Assembly (NCBI GenBank): GCA_964030475.1 | Contig: CAXIPT010000001.1 | Coordinates: forward strand, 21,634,354-21,698,353 | Origin: Tethya wilhelma | Lineage: Eukaryota; Porifera; Demospongiae; Tethyida; Tethyidae | DNA length: 64,000 bases | Reading direction: 5' to 3' | Part shown: positions 61,829-64,000 of the stretch, in pieces | Layout of the letters: each line of letters opens with the position of its first letter | How positions within the stretch are numbered: the first letter of the stretch is position 1 | The notes under the pieces: generated by a model | Database searches by the model: none | What the model was told of the DNA's origin: nothing | What the model saw: only the letters and a program-made list of their open reading frames with translations | Made by a program: the position numbers and the translations under genes

Positions 61829-62900
61829 TGAACACACAGAAAAAAAAACGACTACCACATAATATCCTTAAGCCTGGTTTACCGTATTTCCTGTTGTGTT
61901 GTGTTGCGTTGCATTGCATTGTGTCCCGTAAATTTTTCGCATGCTAAATACAAGAATGCAACGTATTAAACATGTATAATTATACTTAAAAACTTTTTTC
62001 TAAATCTGCATGCGTCATCAATATAAAGTACTAATACCACACATCAATGCATGAACCACACTTAAGCGCACATGTGCATGCCAAGGTTTAATAATGTTTA
62101 ATAATTATGAGTTGATCGATTTTACTCACTAACAGCTATTTCAGATTTGAGTACAGCAGCAGTAGCCACAAAAGTACCATCTGCTAAAGAATCAGTGAAC
62201 TCAGCTATTATTGGTGGAGCAATAGGAAGTGCATTAGTGCTCATTCTAACAGTAGTACTACTGTGTGGTGGAGTGCTCTGGTACAAAAGGAGGAACAAAC
62301 AACTAGAGAATACCACTGCTAATGTTAACATTTCAGCACATAATACAAACGACACTCCATTTAAAGGCAAGTGACAGGAGCTAGTGTAGTGTATACAGTA
62401 TTATTACACAGTTGCACGCATGTTTCATCTTGCCCTATTGCTCATAAATACATGTAGATGTTGAGTCCACACAATGGAATTCAGCTTATCAATCAACATC
62501 AACTAACAGATCTCGACTCTCATCTAATGAGAGTGATCATTCAAACATATATGAATCAGTTCTACACATTTTATCTCATAAACTGGAATCACTCCAACAA
62601 GAGGCTAGTACCAACAGGAGTGTGCGACATCAAACACCTACCAATGGACTATCCTCCTCAAATGAAGACAAACAAATATACAAGTCGGTTCAAAGATCTC
62701 CATTGGTTAAATCAGAGTACCAATCCCTTCAGCAAACCCAACAGCTTGAATCACTCAAAGAAGAAGAAGAAGAAGAAGAAGAAGAAGAAGATGGTGGTGG
62801 AGAAGAGGAATACACCTTCATGGCATCCCTTCCAGGAGAGTGCCCAACAACCAAAGAATTTCCATATCAAGAGGAAGAGGAAAATCACTACTATTACTAA
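59196..62900 (+). CDS. Delta/Jagged-like Notch ligand, type I membrane protein
   Basis: Five exons: 59196-59249, 59497-59835, 60858-61410, 62136-62366, 62458-62900, about 539 residues. Exon 1 is a signal peptide (VLQLSSCYILLLVFTTC). Exon 2 resembles the Notch-ligand N-terminal (MNNL/C2) domain: IVSIDVFSY, GRGCCD, CDPLFEFVLTYP. Exon 3 continues with VLTINVYDED, three acidic 10-residue repeats, then a DSL-like SCAPNYYGEHC and two EGF repeats (CKGRGQCEGG...CVC, CSGNGQC...CECDPGYTGRLC). Exon 4 has the membrane helix (ALVLILTVVLLCGGVLWY) followed by KRR. Exon 5 is a Ser/Tyr/Glu-rich cytoplasmic tail with a poly-Glu run. The DSL domain is shorter than in bilaterian Delta, so the ligand role is probable, not shown. 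The last intron has a GC donor (GCAAGT). Confidence 0.7.
59972..60056. mobile_element. Short TA-flanked MITE (85 bp)
   Basis: Ends CCATATGGGGGAAAATTTTC and GAAAATTTCCCGCTATATGG are inverted, with TA on both sides. It is related by its ends and CACGAAA words to the element at 54319-54521. It lies in intron 2 of the Delta-like gene. Confidence 0.8.
60909..60998 (+). repeat. In-frame 30-bp tandem repeat in the Delta-like gene
   Basis: Three units of 30 bp at 60909, 60939 and 60969 encode PWNDDTPYDD, PWNYDQPYDD and PWNYDNPYDD. They sit between the MNNL-like and DSL-like parts. Confidence 0.92.
61797..61826. repeat. (TA)n microsatellite
   Basis: About 15 TA units in intron 3 of the Delta-like gene. 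Confidence 0.9.
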
Positions 62901-63516
62901 ATAATTGTACACATACTAAAGAGCAATAGGTGCTGAACTGTGTTGATTTATTCAAACCTAAAAGTTATGATTTTCTGCCTTTTCTATAGGCAGTTTTGTA
63001 CCATACATACATAGGCCATAAGCAAATTTGCTGTTGTATTTTTTGCAATTTCTCCAACTCTATAGCTGCTTATCTTGTTAAGGATTTAGGCATTATTTAT
63101 GTGTAACAGTTAAACAATTGCAGTGTATGCTTCCTGAGTGCCTCTCTGTAACATTATATTTTCTTTTATTTGTTCTTAGTTGATGCTTTGATCTCTCACA
63201 GAGATGGTGAAGTGAGACATGTGCTGAACTAACTGCTAGTACTAAGTGCCTGCTCAAATGCTTTTAAGCGCATGCACCTAGTTAGCATGCTCAGCTCTGC
63301 TAGCCTGCCCAGTGTTCCTGCTTGCATTTAATATAAAAGCTACCTCAACCAACAGACTAACCGGTGATAATACTAGCCATGTAAACCAGGTCCTTCCTAC
63401 GTACATTATAATTATTGCTAGGTAAGGGGAGGGCCTGGTCTCCAAAATTACATGAGTGATGTCAAGGGTAAATTGAGCCTCAGCGTGTGCATAGTAGGGG
63501 CAGAGGATTATGGTAG

Positions 63517-63560
<44 letters not shown>

Positions 63561-64000
63561 TGTGTTACGAAATTATCTGAAAACGGCAGCTCTAGAGACA
63601 AAATGGAAAGTACTTATGGTCATGAATTGAGATTATCTTGAAATTTGATGCGTAGAATCTTGGAAAATGCCGTAGTTTCTGAGATCTGAGGCTTTTGTGC
63701 ATCTCTGAGTGCTTAGCTTCAAAACTGCACCCATTGATCACGCCCCATGCATAGTATTCACGAGCCCCATATAGTGAATAGTATGTCTGTTGGTCATTGC
63801 TGGGCTTTGTGTGTTCATGTACTAATTTCTAGCTAACATGTACATAAGCTTAGAGTGTGCATGTGTTTTCGAGAGTCTAGAAATCAGACAGAGGCAGCTA
63901 GAGCAGAACAGTTGAGAAACGATTCAGCTGATAGCTATAGAGGTTGTGAGACTCAGACAGTTAAAAAAAGATATGAATGATAGTACTGTGTTGTTTAGTA
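62901..64000. other. Noncoding to window end
   Basis: 3' flank of the Delta-like gene. It contains (TG)n at about 63522-63558. No exon on either strand recognised. NIPBL N-terminal exons were looked for on the minus strand and not found. Confidence 0.45.

Noticed and set aside
1..64000. CRISPR arrays, bacterial operons, phage or plasmid functions, tRNA and rRNA genes
   Set aside because: No spaced direct repeats of CRISPR type, no Shine-Dalgarno-spaced gene strings and no tRNA or rRNA landmarks; spliced genes show a nuclear eukaryotic genome.

Overview
The window reads as nuclear DNA of an early-branching animal, most likely a demosponge such as Amphimedon queenslandica. That is an inference from gene content and style. 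The DNA is AT-rich, introns are short with GT-AG ends, and there is a cohesin-loader gene (NIPBL/Scc2), a Notch-ligand-like gene, a death-domain protein, and a tandem family of intronless cysteine-rich multi-pass membrane proteins. Foldback MITEs and microsatellites are dense, and assembly gaps (N) occur at 22961, 32521-32577, 41844 and 45796. I had no database access.

Layout. Positions 1-13.5 kb (+) hold the multi-pass receptor-like cluster: TM1 (cut by the window edge), TM2, TM3 (pseudogene), TM4, a stray C-terminal fragment and TM5 (full length, with one in-frame TGA). Further members lie at 37.9 kb (TM6), 45.8 kb (TM7, decayed) and 47.5 kb (TM8). From 58.5 kb down to 22.3 kb, on the minus strand, runs a NIPBL-like gene of which I could resolve 30 exons with compatible splice phases, except for one break. 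Its large introns contain plus-strand genes: TM8, TM7, a partial kelch gene, TM6, a five-exon death domain/coiled-coil/kelch gene (32.8-36.2 kb) and two intronless pepsin-family genes (27.7-30.4 kb) whose first catalytic Asp is lost. At 59.2-62.9 kb (+) lies a five-exon type I membrane protein resembling a Delta/Jagged ligand.

Duplication history. A block containing a TM gene plus NIPBL exons (47.3-53.5 kb) is repeated at 11.5-21.6 kb. The second copy is broken: TGA in TM5, frameshifts and a stop in the NIPBL exons, one exon missing near a dead Tc1-like transposon, and an expanded ~370-bp tandem repeat. A third piece of the same block lies at 40.7-41.7 kb and shares the nonsense mutation of the 20.8-kb copy. 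One MITE (51,534-51,799) is present in the intact copy and absent from the duplicate, leaving a clean TA empty site.

Functional reading. NIPBL loads cohesin on chromosomes; the Delta-like protein would signal between cells. The TM family has a variable extracellular region joined to a near-identical membrane core and a fixed C-terminal tail, a pattern expected of a surface receptor family kept alike by gene conversion. Its function is unknown, and it is the best candidate here for an undescribed system.
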